DNA of 64,000 nt from Pueribacillus theae (GTDB lineage Bacteria > Bacillota > Bacilli > Bacillales > UBA6769): positions 1 to 64,000 of the forward strand of contig NZ_QCZG01000014.1 of NCBI RefSeq assembly GCF_003097615.1, in the 5' to 3' direction. Made by a program: the position numbers and the translations under genes. The notes under the pieces were generated by a model, which had not been told where the DNA came from, did not search any database, and saw only the letters and a list, made by a program, of their open reading frames with translations. Shown in pieces: positions 43,686-53,191 of this stretch (the first letter of the stretch is position 1; each line of letters starts with the position of its first letter).

Positions 43686-44882
43686 ATGGATTTTTCGCTA
43701 ACTGATGAACAAAAAATGGTACAAAAGACTGTTCGAGAATTTGTGGAGAAAGAGTTAGTTCCTCTTGAGCAAGATGTATTGCGAAATGAACGTGAAGGCC
43801 GACCTGGGATTTCCAAAGAGAAAATTCGTGAACTCCAGGCAAAAGCAAAAGGAATGGGTTTTTGGGGAATTTTGACTCCTGAAGAGTACGGTGGTGCTAA
43901 TCTTGGTCCTATAATGAGTGCCTTGATTGAAATGGAGCTGTCAAGAACATTTGTTGATTTTAAATTTGGTGGACATGCAATGAACATTCTTTACACATTA
44001 AATGAAGAACAAAAGAAGAAATATTTGTTACCTGTACTAGAAGGAGAACGTAAGGAATGTTTTGCATTGACCGAACCTGGAAGCGGCTCGGATCCACGTA
44101 ATATGACCACTACAGCTGTAAAAGATGGAAATGAATGGGTTATTAATGGTGAAAAGACGTTTATTTCATATGGCAACGAAGCAGACTTTGCCATTCTGTT
44201 TGCAAAGACAGGCCAAGAAAAAAGTAAGGATGCAGAAATCACTTGTTTTCTTGTTGATCGAGAAATGGGTTGGAAATCGGAAAATATAGAAACGATGGGG
44301 GGATGGAATCCGGCTTCTCTGATTTTCGACAATGTTCGTGTTCCGGAGGAAAATATTGTTGGAGAGATAGGTGAAGGAATTAAATATGCCATGTATTTTA
44401 TAAATCATAATCGTGGTTGGGTGATTCCCCCTCGGTGTGTGGGAGCTTCAGAAAGATTGTTACAAATGGGAATAGAGTTTGCAAAAACTAGAGTCACTTT
44501 TGGTAAACCTATTGTAGATAGGCAGGCCATCCAATGGATGATTGCTGACTCTGCAATCGAAATTGAAGCAGCAAAAGGAATATTTCTCCGAGCAGCATGG
44601 ATGGCGGAGAAAGACGGTATTTGGGCAAATTCTCAAGACAGCATTCAATTTCGTCATCAAGCTGCGATATCAAAGTTTTACGGAACAAATATGGTAAATC
44701 GCGTGGTTGATAGGGTCCTACAGATTTATGGGGGAATGGGTGTTACAAAAGAAACTCCTGTGGAACGTTGGTATCGCGTTGTGAGGGTATGGCGTATTTT
44801 TGAAGGATCTGATGAAATGCAACGTCGTACAATCGCTGATAATCTAATTAAAGAAAAGGTGAAAATCGGTGAACTTTTATAA
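43686..44882 (+). CDS. acyl-CoA dehydrogenase
   Basis: 398 residues with the three-domain fold: N-terminal helices (MDFSLTDEQKMVQKTVREF), the FAD-binding middle part (CFALTEPGSGSDP and NGEKTFISYGNEADF), and C-terminal helices with QIYGGMGVTKETPVERWYR. The catalytic Glu is in RIFEGSDEMQRR near residue 380. It introduces a 2,3-double bond into an acyl-CoA. In the proposed pathway, isobutyryl-CoA released by ring-fission hydrolysis would be a logical substrate, but other short branched or cyclic acyl-CoAs fit. GAAGGAGAGAA gives the SD. It is the first gene rightward of the LysR regulator. Confidence 0.9.
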   Translation: MDFSLTDEQKMVQKTVREFVEKELVPLEQDVLRNEREGRPGISKEKIRELQAKAKGMGFWGILTPEEYGGANLGPIMSALIEMELSRTFVDFKFGGHAMNILYTLNEEQKKKYLLPVLEGERKECFALTEPGSGSDPRNMTTTAVKDGNEWVINGEKTFISYGNEADFAILFAKTGQEKSKDAEITCFLVDREMGWKSENIETMGGWNPASLIFDNVRVPEENIVGEIGEGIKYAMYFINHNRGWVIPPRCVGASERLLQMGIEFAKTRVTFGKPIVDRQAIQWMIADSAIEIEAAKGIFLRAAWMAEKDGIWANSQDSIQFRHQAAISKFYGTNMVNRVVDRVLQIYGGMGVTKETPVERWYRVVRVWRIFEGSDEMQRRTIADNLIKEKVKIGELL

Positions 44883-44999
44883 AAATTTAAGATAAAGAAT
44901 TATAATTTAATTATTTGAAAATTGGGATTACCGTCATGTTTTAGCTATATAGAAAGAGTGTCCCTTGGTTAAAGATATGTTAATGAAAGGAATGCATTT

Positions 45000-47117
45000 A
45001 TGATATCGCATATGGAGTCGTTAAAACATTTAATTGAACCGAAAAGTATTGCTATTATCGGCGCATCTTCTGATTTTAGTCGTATCGGTGGACGTCCGAT
45101 TAAAAGCTTGCTTGATTTTCAATACAAGGGAAGGATATTACCAGTTAATCCAAAATATGAGGAAATAGCAGGGCTTCCCTGCTTTTCAACCATTAAAGAA
45201 ATTTCTGAAGAGGTAGATGTGGCTATCCTTGCGGTACCTAATTCTAAGGTTTTAAAAACTGTAGAGGAATGTGGTGAAAAAGGGGTTCGTTCAATCATTG
45301 TTATAAGTGGTGGTTATGAGGAGGTGAACGAAGAAGGAGCAAATCTACAAGAAGAAATTATTAAAATAGCGGAAAAATATCAAATGAGGGTGTTAGGACC
45401 AAATACTGTTGGTATGTTTAATGCCTTAACAGGTGCCTTTGCCAATTTTGGAATTACTAAAGCCCATGGAGAAGTTCCCAAAGGAAATATAGCGATTGTT
45501 ACTCAAAGCGGAGCTTTTTGTACCTATTTATATACTTTAGCCGTGCAGAACCAGATTGGATTAAATTATTTTATTGGCACTGGTAATGAAGCGGATATAG
45601 ATGTTGCGGAATGTATCGCTTATTTAGCGGAAGACCCCAAAACAGATGTAATTGCATGTTATATAGAAGGTATTAAGGATGGAGAAAAATTCCTTAAATC
45701 TTTGGATTTAGCCAAACGTTATAAAAAACCAGTCATTATTTATAAAGTAGGCCGTACGGAAATAGGGAGAAAAGCAGCACTTTCTCACACTGCTTCGTTA
45801 GCTGGTACAGAGACTGTTTGGGAGGCTGTTTTTAAGCAAACTTCAGCATATCGTGTTGATAGCATTCAAGAATTACTCGATGTTGCCTCGGCCTGTTCGT
45901 ACAGTTTATTCCCACAAGGAAAACGCGTTGCTATTTTCACTATATCCGGTGGCGCTGGAGTTATGTTAGCAGATCATTTAACAGAGCTTGGGTTGGAGCT
46001 CTCTCAACCAAGTGAGGAAACTAAAAAACAGCTATTGCAAATTTTGCCACATGCTTCAGTAATGAATCCGATTGACCTTACGGGTCAGTTAGTTAACAAA
46101 CCTGAACTAATGCTAGATTTTATGAAAACGACACTAGATAAAGAGAATTATGATCTTATAATAACATTTATAGCTGCACAAGGTTACATTAAATCAACCT
46201 TAGAGAAACATATTGAAACGTTCAAAGAAATCCGAACTGCCCATTCACATATTCCACAACTTTTAACAACGATCGTGACACCTGAAACGAAAAAAATGAT
46301 AAATGACGCAGGAATCGCAGTTTTCAATGATCCGCTTCGGATAGCTAAAGTTGCAAAAGCTTTGTGTCAGATCGGAGCCAATTTTACAGACTATGAAAAA
46401 CCTCGATCAAAATGGGAGAAAAAGACACGAAAATTTAATTGTTTTTCTGATGGAATATTAACCGAATATAATAGTAAACAAATTTTACAGGATTACGATA
46501 TTCCTGTTACACGTGAAATAATTACCATGACACAAAAGGAAGCGATTAAAGCTGCAAACGATATTGGATATCCCGTTGTTTTAAAAGGATTATCTCCTCA
46601 AATTCCGCATAAAACTGAAATGGGTTTGGTACATCTTAATGTTAAAAATGACGAAGGAATTGTTAGAATTTATGAAACACTAAGAAATAATATTAAAAAA
46701 GTAGAGGGCGCGGATTTTGAAGGAGTATTGGTACAAGAAATGCTTGAGCCTGCAACAGTCGAAATGATTATAGGCTCTAAAACTGATCCGCAATTTGGTC
46801 CCGTGGTTATGGTGGGTATTGGTGGGATTTTTGTTGAAGTGATTAATGATGTATCGGTCCGCATGGCTCCCGTAAACAACGAAGAAGCAAGAAATATGAT
46901 TTTAGAATTAAAGAGTGTCTCGTTACTTCAAGGGGCGCGTGGTAAAGCGCATGCAGATATAGAAGCATTGTGCGAAACAGTAGTGGCGCTAAGTCGACTA
47001 GCAGCAGATTATAAAAATCAAATTGAAGAAATAGATCTAAATCCGTTAATGGTCTACCCGCAAGGAAAAGGAGTAAGAGCAGCGGATGCTTTAATAAAAC
47101 TTAAAAGGTCGACGTGA
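45000..47117 (+). CDS. acyl-CoA synthetase, NDP-forming type (acetate--CoA ligase family)
   Basis: 705 residues with fused alpha and beta parts. Alpha: CoA-binding Rossmann domain (IAIIGASSDFSRIGGRPIKS), succinyl-CoA-ligase-like domains and the phospho-His region KAALSHTASLAGTETVWE. Beta: ATP-grasp domain from about 480 (EYNSKQILQDYDIPVTRE and on) ending EEIDLNPLMVYPQGKGV. It forms an acyl-CoA from an acid, ATP and CoA, giving ADP. In this cluster it could activate the short acid released by the C-C hydrolase, or the aromatic acid itself. It follows the acyl-CoA dehydrogenase by 117 bases. Confidence 0.88.
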   Translation: MISHMESLKHLIEPKSIAIIGASSDFSRIGGRPIKSLLDFQYKGRILPVNPKYEEIAGLPCFSTIKEISEEVDVAILAVPNSKVLKTVEECGEKGVRSIIVISGGYEEVNEEGANLQEEIIKIAEKYQMRVLGPNTVGMFNALTGAFANFGITKAHGEVPKGNIAIVTQSGAFCTYLYTLAVQNQIGLNYFIGTGNEADIDVAECIAYLAEDPKTDVIACYIEGIKDGEKFLKSLDLAKRYKKPVIIYKVGRTEIGRKAALSHTASLAGTETVWEAVFKQTSAYRVDSIQELLDVASACSYSLFPQGKRVAIFTISGGAGVMLADHLTELGLELSQPSEETKKQLLQILPHASVMNPIDLTGQLVNKPELMLDFMKTTLDKENYDLIITFIAAQGYIKSTLEKHIETFKEIRTAHSHIPQLLTTIVTPETKKMINDAGIAVFNDPLRIAKVAKALCQIGANFTDYEKPRSKWEKKTRKFNCFSDGILTEYNSKQILQDYDIPVTREIITMTQKEAIKAANDIGYPVVLKGLSPQIPHKTEMGLVHLNVKNDEGIVRIYETLRNNIKKVEGADFEGVLVQEMLEPATVEMIIGSKTDPQFGPVVMVGIGGIFVEVINDVSVRMAPVNNEEARNMILELKSVSLLQGARGKAHADIEALCETVVALSRLAADYKNQIEEIDLNPLMVYPQGKGVRAADALIKLKRST

Positions 47118-47280
47118 ATATTTTCGTTTAATTATTTTTAATTTTATTAATATTCAAATTAAGGGGAATGCGATTATATGAATTAAAGATAATTACTTTC
47201 TTTTAAACAAAAGTTTATTGACAAAGCTGTAATTACCGCATATGCAACTTAATTTCCATATTATTAAAGGAGGGTCCAAT

Positions 47281-48378
47281 TTGAATTTTAAAAAAGCTTA
47301 TTTAAATCTTATCATTTTATTGGTGGGAACTCTATTAGTCGGTTGTGGAGGAAAAAGTGCTAGCAGTAATGAAAATGAAAGTAAGAAAGAACAAGAAAAT
47401 GACTCAGTTAAAGCTATTGAACTAAACGTAAATAATTTTGCACCATCAACCGGGCACTTAGCTTACAACGTTTTTGAACCATGGAAAGAAATCGTAGAGG
47501 AAAAAACGAACGATCGTGTAAAAGTAAATCTTTACCATGGAGCATCATTAGGTAAGGCCAATACAGTTTATCAAGACGTAGAAGGGGGATTATATGAGGT
47601 CGGCCTAGTTGCTACGAATTATTTTTATGATACGAAATTTTTTCCATATACAATTGGAAACTTGCCATTTGCTCTCGTTGAAGAACCTGAAAAAAGTAAA
47701 GCTGTTTTGAAAAAATTCGGAGAAAAATATGCGAATGAAGATTTATCAGATGTTATCCTTATGCCTCCTACAATAACTGATCCTTATATTATGTTTTCAT
47801 CAAAACCAATTAAATCGGTAAATGATTTGAAAAAGAAAAAAATGCGTGCAAGTAGTACAAGTGAAGCAGAATTTGTAAAAGCATTAGACGGTGTTCCGGT
47901 CTCTATAACATATGAAGACACCTATGAAGCGCTCCAAAAAAATACAGTTGAAACATCGTTTTTTTCGCCAATTGCAGCAATTGGTCCGAAATTCTTTGAA
48001 CCTGCACCTTATATTTCAAAACTGAATATTTCAGTAATTCCGTTTGTTCCAATTATGAATAAGACCTTTTATGATAACTTACCTGAAGATTTAAAGAAAA
48101 TATTCGATGAGGAATTAAATCCAAAATTAACTGAATTAGTAACTGAAAGCTATAAATTAGAACTTGAAAAATCCTATGAAAAATTAAAAGACGAGGTAGC
48201 TAATCGTGGAGAAATTATTACACCTACGGAAGAAGAAGTAAAAATTTTTAAAGAAGCTGGTAAAGCTGCTTGGGATAATTGGATCGAGACCGCAGACAAG
48301 AAGGGGTACAATGGCCAAGAAATGGTTGATGAATTTATTAAATTGTTAGAAGAAGAAGGATTGCAAACACCGTTTTAA
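47281..48378 (+). CDS. TRAP transporter substrate-binding lipoprotein, orphan
   Basis: 365 residues from the TTG at 47281, chosen because AAAGGAGGGTCC sits 3 bases before it. Signal peptide with lipobox LVGC near residue 22, then a Ser/Asn/Glu-rich linker. The mature protein has the DctP pattern (VNNFAPSTGHLAYNVFEPWK and later KKKKMRASSTSEAEF with the Arg region). It is divergent from the DctP at 37248. The permease that should follow is present only as a scrap near 48661, so it either uses the DctQM pair at 38459-40302 or is no longer functional. Confidence 0.85.
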   Translation: MNFKKAYLNLIILLVGTLLVGCGGKSASSNENESKKEQENDSVKAIELNVNNFAPSTGHLAYNVFEPWKEIVEEKTNDRVKVNLYHGASLGKANTVYQDVEGGLYEVGLVATNYFYDTKFFPYTIGNLPFALVEEPEKSKAVLKKFGEKYANEDLSDVILMPPTITDPYIMFSSKPIKSVNDLKKKKMRASSTSEAEFVKALDGVPVSITYEDTYEALQKNTVETSFFSPIAAIGPKFFEPAPYISKLNISVIPFVPIMNKTFYDNLPEDLKKIFDEELNPKLTELVTESYKLELEKSYEKLKDEVANRGEIITPTEEEVKIFKEAGKAAWDNWIETADKKGYNGQEMVDEFIKLLEEEGLQTPF

Positions 48379-48388
48379 AAATAGTATG

Positions 48389-48432
48389 AGAAACTTCTAA
48401 TCCGAATTTCAGGATATGAAGTTTCTGTTTTT
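48389..48432 (+). terminator. intrinsic terminator after the binding protein
   Basis: AGAAACTTC (48389-48397) pairs with GAAGTTTCT (48418-48426), followed by GTTTTT. Confidence 0.7.
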
Positions 48433-48660
48433 GAAGGTGAAATAAGTGTTTACATGTTAACCAACACGATACCGTTTTTAACCAATGTGACGAGATGGAT
48501 TGCTTTAATGTCACGTTCAAGATCATCATGGCTTCATTATATGTAGGAAAGTTTGGTTGGCATTTTAGGTATTGTTATCGTTTGTGTTTATTTTTTAAAG
48601 GATCTCCATCTGGATTCCGATGGCCATTATAGCCTTTCTTCAGATTATTTATCTTAAATA

Positions 48661-48882
48661 TTGAAATACGCTGACGGTTGCAGCTGGTCCATCCGCCTTG
48701 TTCTCTGCTCGTTCAAGTTGGAGAATACGACGAGCATGGGGATTATCGCTTCAAATGAAATGATTCGCTTAGGGTGTAAAAAGCCAGTCGTTGGGGTCCA
48801 TTATTGTGGGAGGAACCTTGGTCCATTAATTTCACCGAGCACATCTCTTTATTATCGACGATATGATTTTATGTCACTATAA
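48661..48882 (+). pseudogene. remnant of a TRAP large permease (DctM)
   Basis: Split over frames, the stretch reads IIASNEMIRLGCKKPVVG, then SIIVGGTLGPLISPSTSL in another frame. The second part matches the conserved GGTLG(I/P)LIPPS(T/I) loop of DctM permeases. The sequence on both sides (48433-48660 and after) is degenerate. It lies exactly where permease genes are expected after the binding protein at 47281. The rest of the gap to 49168 is AT-rich without features. Confidence 0.5.
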
Positions 48883-49168
48883 ACTGTAATCATCTTTAGG
48901 AAAATTTGAATATACATTAAAAAATGCTTTCTTTACTTCACTTAAATTAAATTATAAACTAAATTTAGTCAATTGGTAATATTGAAGAAAATGAAATGAA
49001 TTCTCCCATTAAGAAATTTAAATATATTAATTTTGCCGTTAACAACGTGCAAAAAAACACATATCAAATTGGCTATTATAAATTCAATCTAATCGCTTAA
49101 GTAGTAAATAAATTAATAAATGCCAAAAGACTTACAGGTCTTATTTGTTGAATAGGTAGGTGAAATTA

Positions 49169-50158
49169 ATGATTGACTTGCATACCCATGTTATTCCTTC
49201 TAAATTTCCGAAAATGCAAAAGCGAAAGGGCGATTCACGCTGGCCGCAGATTGAGAAAGCAGAAGAGGGTTTCTCAAATATAGTCATATCTGGAAAAGTA
49301 TTTAGAACAGTTACTGATCATTGTTGGAATCCTCTTTTGCGTATTCAAGATATGGATAAGGAAGATGTTCAACAACAGGTTCTTTCAGTAATGCCAGAAC
49401 TAATGAGTTATTGGGCTGAACCAGAAGACGCTGTTATCTTTTGTCGGTATTTGAATGAATCAATTAGTAAAATGGTGGAAGCCTACCCTGATCGATTCAT
49501 AGGATTAGGAACGGTTCCCTTACAAAACCCAGAATTAGCAGCCAAAGAACTAGAATTGATAAAAAAAGAATATCGTTTAACAGGAGTACAAATTGGAACA
49601 CATGTTAGAGGAAACCCTATTGGAGATCCCGCATTCCATGTTTTCTTTGAAGAGGCAGAGAAATTGGGCTTAGCTATTTTTGTACATCCTTTACATCCTC
49701 TTGGGGAGGAACGGATTATTGGTCCACCTGTCTTAAAGAATTTTGTCGGTTTCCCCTCGGAAATTGCTTTTTCAGTTGCTTCTGTTATAACAGGGCTTGT
49801 TCTTGAACATTTTCCAAACCTTCGCATTTGTTTCAGTCATGGTGGTGGTGGATTTGGCCTCGTCTTACTAAGACTTATACAAGGTTGGAAAACTAGAAAG
49901 GAGTTACGCGAAGAACTCCCCCAGTCCCCTCAATTATATGCGGAAAAACTATTTTTCGATACACTAGTTTACGATAAACGGGTCTTTCGATATGTTAAGG
50001 AAATCTTTTCAGTAAACAATTTGATTGTGGGGTCTGATTATCCTTTTAGTATAAGAGAAAGTCCTCCAGGAAAAGTGGTTAGCGATATGTCGGATTTATC
50101 GATTGATGAATTTGAGTTATTGCGAACAAGAAATGCTCAACGCTTTCTTTTTGGATAG
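49169..50158 (+). CDS. amidohydrolase-family decarboxylase (ACMSD-like)
   Basis: 329 residues from the ATG at 49169; TAGGTAGGTGAAA precedes it, and a GTG 9 bases earlier is less likely. Zn-binding H5 and H7 in MIDLHTHVIP, His in FVHPLHPLG, His in CFSHGGGGFG and Asp in VGSDYPFS make the site of the aminocarboxymuconate-semialdehyde decarboxylase family. These enzymes remove CO2 from a carboxylated ring-cleavage product or from hydroxylated benzoates. In this cluster it fits the step that decarboxylates the meta-cleavage product before the C-C hydrolase. It begins the hydratase/dehydrogenase/aldolase operon. Confidence 0.85.
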   Translation: MIDLHTHVIPSKFPKMQKRKGDSRWPQIEKAEEGFSNIVISGKVFRTVTDHCWNPLLRIQDMDKEDVQQQVLSVMPELMSYWAEPEDAVIFCRYLNESISKMVEAYPDRFIGLGTVPLQNPELAAKELELIKKEYRLTGVQIGTHVRGNPIGDPAFHVFFEEAEKLGLAIFVHPLHPLGEERIIGPPVLKNFVGFPSEIAFSVASVITGLVLEHFPNLRICFSHGGGGFGLVLLRLIQGWKTRKELREELPQSPQLYAEKLFFDTLVYDKRVFRYVKEIFSVNNLIVGSDYPFSIRESPPGKVVSDMSDLSIDEFELLRTRNAQRFLFG

Positions 50159-50194
50159 TCCTTGGAAAAATATTTATTTAAAGGGGGTTCTTAA

Positions 50195-50983
50195 TTGATA
50201 GAAAACCAAAGTAAGATAAAAACGTTTGCTGAACAACTTATTGAAGCCGAAATAAATAACTATAAAATAGAACCATTTACAGATATCGATCCGAAATTCT
50301 CTACTGAGGAGGCTTACCAAGTTCAATCTATTATTATTCAGCGAAAATTACAGCAGGGAAGAAAAATTCTTGGAAAAAAAATCGGATTAACCTCGATAGC
50401 AATGCAACAATTATTAGGTGTAGAGGAACCCGATTATGGTCAGCTTCTTGACAGTATGATGGTGGAAAATGAGGGAGTTATCCCAATGAATAGAGTTTTA
50501 CAACCTAAAGTAGAGGCTGAGATTGCTTTTGTTTTGAAAAAAGATATTGTAGGACCAAAAGTTACACTGATAGAAGTTCTAGAAGCAACAAATTATGTAT
50601 TGCCTGCACTTGAAATTGTTGATAGCCGTATAAAAGATTGGAGAATTAAACTTCCTGACACTATAGCTGATAATGCATCTTCAGGTTTTTATGTCCTAGG
50701 GAATAATCCTATAGCTATTGACGAGATTGATCTTGTTAACGAACGAATGGAGCTTTACAAAAATGAGATTTTGATGAATGTCGGAATCGGGGCTGCAGCA
50801 CTAGGGAATCCAGCTATATGTGTTGCTTGGTTGGCTAACAAAATGTCTGAGTTTGGCGTTTCTTTGAAAAAAGGAGAGGTTATTCTTTCTGGGGCGTTGT
50901 CTGCAGCCGTTGAAGCAAAACATGGAGATTATTTTACAGCCTCTTTTGCACAATTGGGAGAGGTTAGTGTTCAATTTGGATAA
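50195..50983 (+). CDS. 2-hydroxypenta-2,4-dienoate hydratase
   Basis: 262 residues from a TTG at 50195 with AAAGGGGGTTC upstream. The FAH-like hydratase/decarboxylase family features are present: GKKIGLTSIAMQQLLGVEEP, the metal-binding VEAEIAFVLKKDI, PALEIVDSRIKDW and NDxxSGxxVLG-like NASSGFYVLG. It adds water to 2-hydroxypentadienoate to give 4-hydroxy-2-oxovalerate, the substrate of the aldolase encoded two genes on. It could alternatively be the related oxalocrotonate decarboxylase, but the linked aldolase/dehydrogenase pair and the C-C hydrolase favour the hydratase. Confidence 0.88.
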   Translation: MIENQSKIKTFAEQLIEAEINNYKIEPFTDIDPKFSTEEAYQVQSIIIQRKLQQGRKILGKKIGLTSIAMQQLLGVEEPDYGQLLDSMMVENEGVIPMNRVLQPKVEAEIAFVLKKDIVGPKVTLIEVLEATNYVLPALEIVDSRIKDWRIKLPDTIADNASSGFYVLGNNPIAIDEIDLVNERMELYKNEILMNVGIGAAALGNPAICVAWLANKMSEFGVSLKKGEVILSGALSAAVEAKHGDYFTASFAQLGEVSVQFG

Positions 50984-50995
50984 GGAGGGATCAGA

Positions 50996-51874
50996 TTGAC
51001 AAGGGTTAAAGTAGCTATTCTTGGTTCAGGAAATATTGGTACTGACTTAATGATGAAATTAAAGCGATCTAGTGTATTACAATTAACTACAATGATTGGA
51101 ATCGATCCAAAATCTGATGGTTTACGACTTGCGAAAGAACTGGGGTATGAAGTGATTGACACAGGTATTCAAGGTTTTCTGAAACGCCCGGAATTAGCTG
51201 ATATTGTTTTTGATGCCACTTCGGCAAAGGCACATATTACCCATGCTAAACTATTAAAGGAAGCCGGAAAAGTTATCCTGGATCTTACGCCTGCGGCTAT
51301 AGGAGCATTAGTTGTTCCGCCGGTTAATTTAACGAAGTGTATTGAGGAAAAGAATATCAATTTAATAACATGTGGTGGACAGGCAACTATTCCAATTGTT
51401 CATGCTATTAATCGTATAAGCTCTGTCGAATATGCTGAAATTGTGGCGACCATCTCTAGTAAAAGCGCAGGACCAGGAACGCGCGCTAATATTGATGAAT
51501 TTACTCAAACGACAGCAAGAGGCATTGAAGCGATCGGGGGTGCGCAAAAAGGAAAAGCTATTATTATTTTAAATCCAGCAGAACCTCCAATTCTCATGAG
51601 AAACACTGTCCACGCATTACTTAAAGAAGATAATATTGACGAATCGGAGATCAAGCGTTCAATTAGAGAAATGGTTGAAACTGTTCAGTCCTATGTTCCA
51701 GGTTATAGATTGAGAAGGGAACCAATTTTTGAAGGGAATCGAGTCACAGTTTTTTTAGAAATAGAGGGAGCAGGTGATTATTTGCCGAAATATTCAGGAA
51801 ACCTTGATATCATGACTGCCGCTGCAGTTAAGGTAGCGGAAGAGCTTGCAAGAAATAGACTGGTGACTGTATAA
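50996..51874 (+). CDS. acetaldehyde dehydrogenase (acetylating)
   Basis: 292 residues from a TTG at 50996 with AAGGAGGGATC upstream. The NAD-binding Rossmann motif is GSGNIGTDL (10-18); ATSAKAH follows; the catalytic Cys is C126 in [11 protein letters not shown]. It converts acetaldehyde, NAD+ and CoA to acetyl-CoA. In meta-cleavage pathways it forms a channel complex with the aldolase encoded by the next gene, which starts 17 bases after this stop. If the upstream steps give a methylated intermediate, propanal would be used instead. Confidence 0.93.
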   Translation: MTRVKVAILGSGNIGTDLMMKLKRSSVLQLTTMIGIDPKSDGLRLAKELGYEVIDTGIQGFLKRPELADIVFDATSAKAHITHAKLLKEAGKVILDLTPAAIGALVVPPVNLTKCIEEKNINLITCGGQATIPIVHAINRISSVEYAEIVATISSKSAGPGTRANIDEFTQTTARGIEAIGGAQKGKAIIILNPAEPPILMRNTVHALLKEDNIDESEIKRSIREMVETVQSYVPGYRLRREPIFEGNRVTVFLEIEGAGDYLPKYSGNLDIMTAAAVKVAEELARNRLVTV

Positions 51875-51891
51875 AGGAGAGAATAATTTCC

Positions 51892-52914
51892 ATGACAAAA
51901 AAACACGATATTTTTATAACTGAGGTAGCATTACGTGATGGAAGTCATGCAATATCTCACCAATTTACTGTGGAACAAGTGTTGAAAGTTACTAAAGCCT
52001 TGGATGAAGCTAAAGTACCTTATATCGAAGTGTCTCACGGTGATGGGTTAGCGGGTTCTTCCTTGCAGTATGGTTTATCACTTACCAATGAATTTGACCT
52101 TATTGAAGCAGCTGTATCTGCCTGTGAATATTCAAAAATTTCTGCGTTACTGTTACCCGGGATTGGCACTCTACAGGAATTAAAACAAGCAGCACGTCTA
52201 GGTATAAAGATGGCACGTATTGCGACGCATGTAACTGAGGCTGATGTCTCGGCACAACACATTTCTTTATCAAAGGAGCTAGGACTTGAAACGGTAGGAT
52301 TTCTTATGATGTCTCATATGGCTCCAGTTGAAAAACTAGTGGAACAGGCAAAGTTAATGGAAAGCTATGGAGCGGATATAGTGTACGTGGTGGATTCCGC
52401 AGGTGCGTTACTTCCCTTTGAAGTAAGGGAGAGGATTAGTGCACTTCGCCAAAACTTAAGCGTGGAGATAGGATTTCATGGTCATAACAATTTGTCTTTG
52501 GCGATGGCAAATACATTGGTAGCGATTGAAGAAGGAGCTACTAGGATTGATGGCAGTATTCGTTGCTTAGGAGCAGGCGCCGGAAATACACAAACGGAAG
52601 TATTAGTCGCGGTTCTTGAGCGTTTAGGTATTCAAACGGGTATCAATGTTTATAAAATGATGGATCTGGCAGAAGAAGTTGTGGCTCACATTCTTCAGAA
52701 GCCTCAAGAGATTGATAGGGATAGTCTTGTTCTTGGGTACGCTGGAGTATACTCCAGTTTTATACTACATGCACAGAAAGCTGCAAATCATTTTGGTATA
52801 GACTCGCGCGATATTTTAATAAAATTAGGTGAACTAAAGGTTGTAGGTGGACAAGAGGATATGATAGTTGATATAGCGGCTGGAATTTCAGAAAAGAAAT
52901 TGTTATCTAAATAA
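51892..52914 (+). CDS. 4-hydroxy-2-oxovalerate aldolase
   Basis: 340 residues, the usual length for the BphI/DmpG family. EVALRDGSHAISHQFT carries the catalytic Arg15 and metal-ligand Asp16. H196 and H198 in GFHGHNNLSLAMANTL complete the Mn site. It has the C-terminal communication domain for the dehydrogenase partner. It splits 4-hydroxy-2-oxovalerate to pyruvate and acetaldehyde. AAAGGAGAGAA gives the SD. It is the last gene before a hairpin at 52919-52978. Confidence 0.93.
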   Translation: MTKKHDIFITEVALRDGSHAISHQFTVEQVLKVTKALDEAKVPYIEVSHGDGLAGSSLQYGLSLTNEFDLIEAAVSACEYSKISALLLPGIGTLQELKQAARLGIKMARIATHVTEADVSAQHISLSKELGLETVGFLMMSHMAPVEKLVEQAKLMESYGADIVYVVDSAGALLPFEVRERISALRQNLSVEIGFHGHNNLSLAMANTLVAIEEGATRIDGSIRCLGAGAGNTQTEVLVAVLERLGIQTGINVYKMMDLAEEVVAHILQKPQEIDRDSLVLGYAGVYSSFILHAQKAANHFGIDSRDILIKLGELKVVGGQEDMIVDIAAGISEKKLLSK

Positions 52915-52918
52915 TCGG

Positions 52919-52978
52919 AAACTACTAAACTTTCATTGTGTAATAAGAAAGTTTGAACTCTAGGAGTTTGGTAGTTTT
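52919..52978 (+). terminator. hairpin after the aldolase gene
   Basis: AAACTACTAAACT (52919-52931) pairs with AGTTTGGTAGTTT (52964-52976), one G-U pair included. The T-run is short. A weak promoter-like TTGACC (52977-52982) with TATTAT (53002-53007, 19-bp spacing) follows and could serve the dioxygenase genes. Confidence 0.5.
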
Positions 52979-53191
52979 GACCACTAATTTTTGAGTGTCA
53001 TTATTATAAAAGGGTGAAAGGCAATTTCAGTTATCAGGAGCGATGAATAGTACTAGGTTAAATATAGATCGTTTTTCTTTAGTAACTTCAAAAAAATGAA
53101 TATTAAGTTAATAGATAAGGTTGAAATTTCTTGATTGCTATCCCTTTTAATTATATGGTGCAAATTATCATTCAATGGAGGTCTTATAGGC

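Noticed and set aside
48661-48882. 73-codon frame as an intact small protein
   Set aside because: The DctM-like motif runs across two frames, which fits a decayed permease better than a real small gene.
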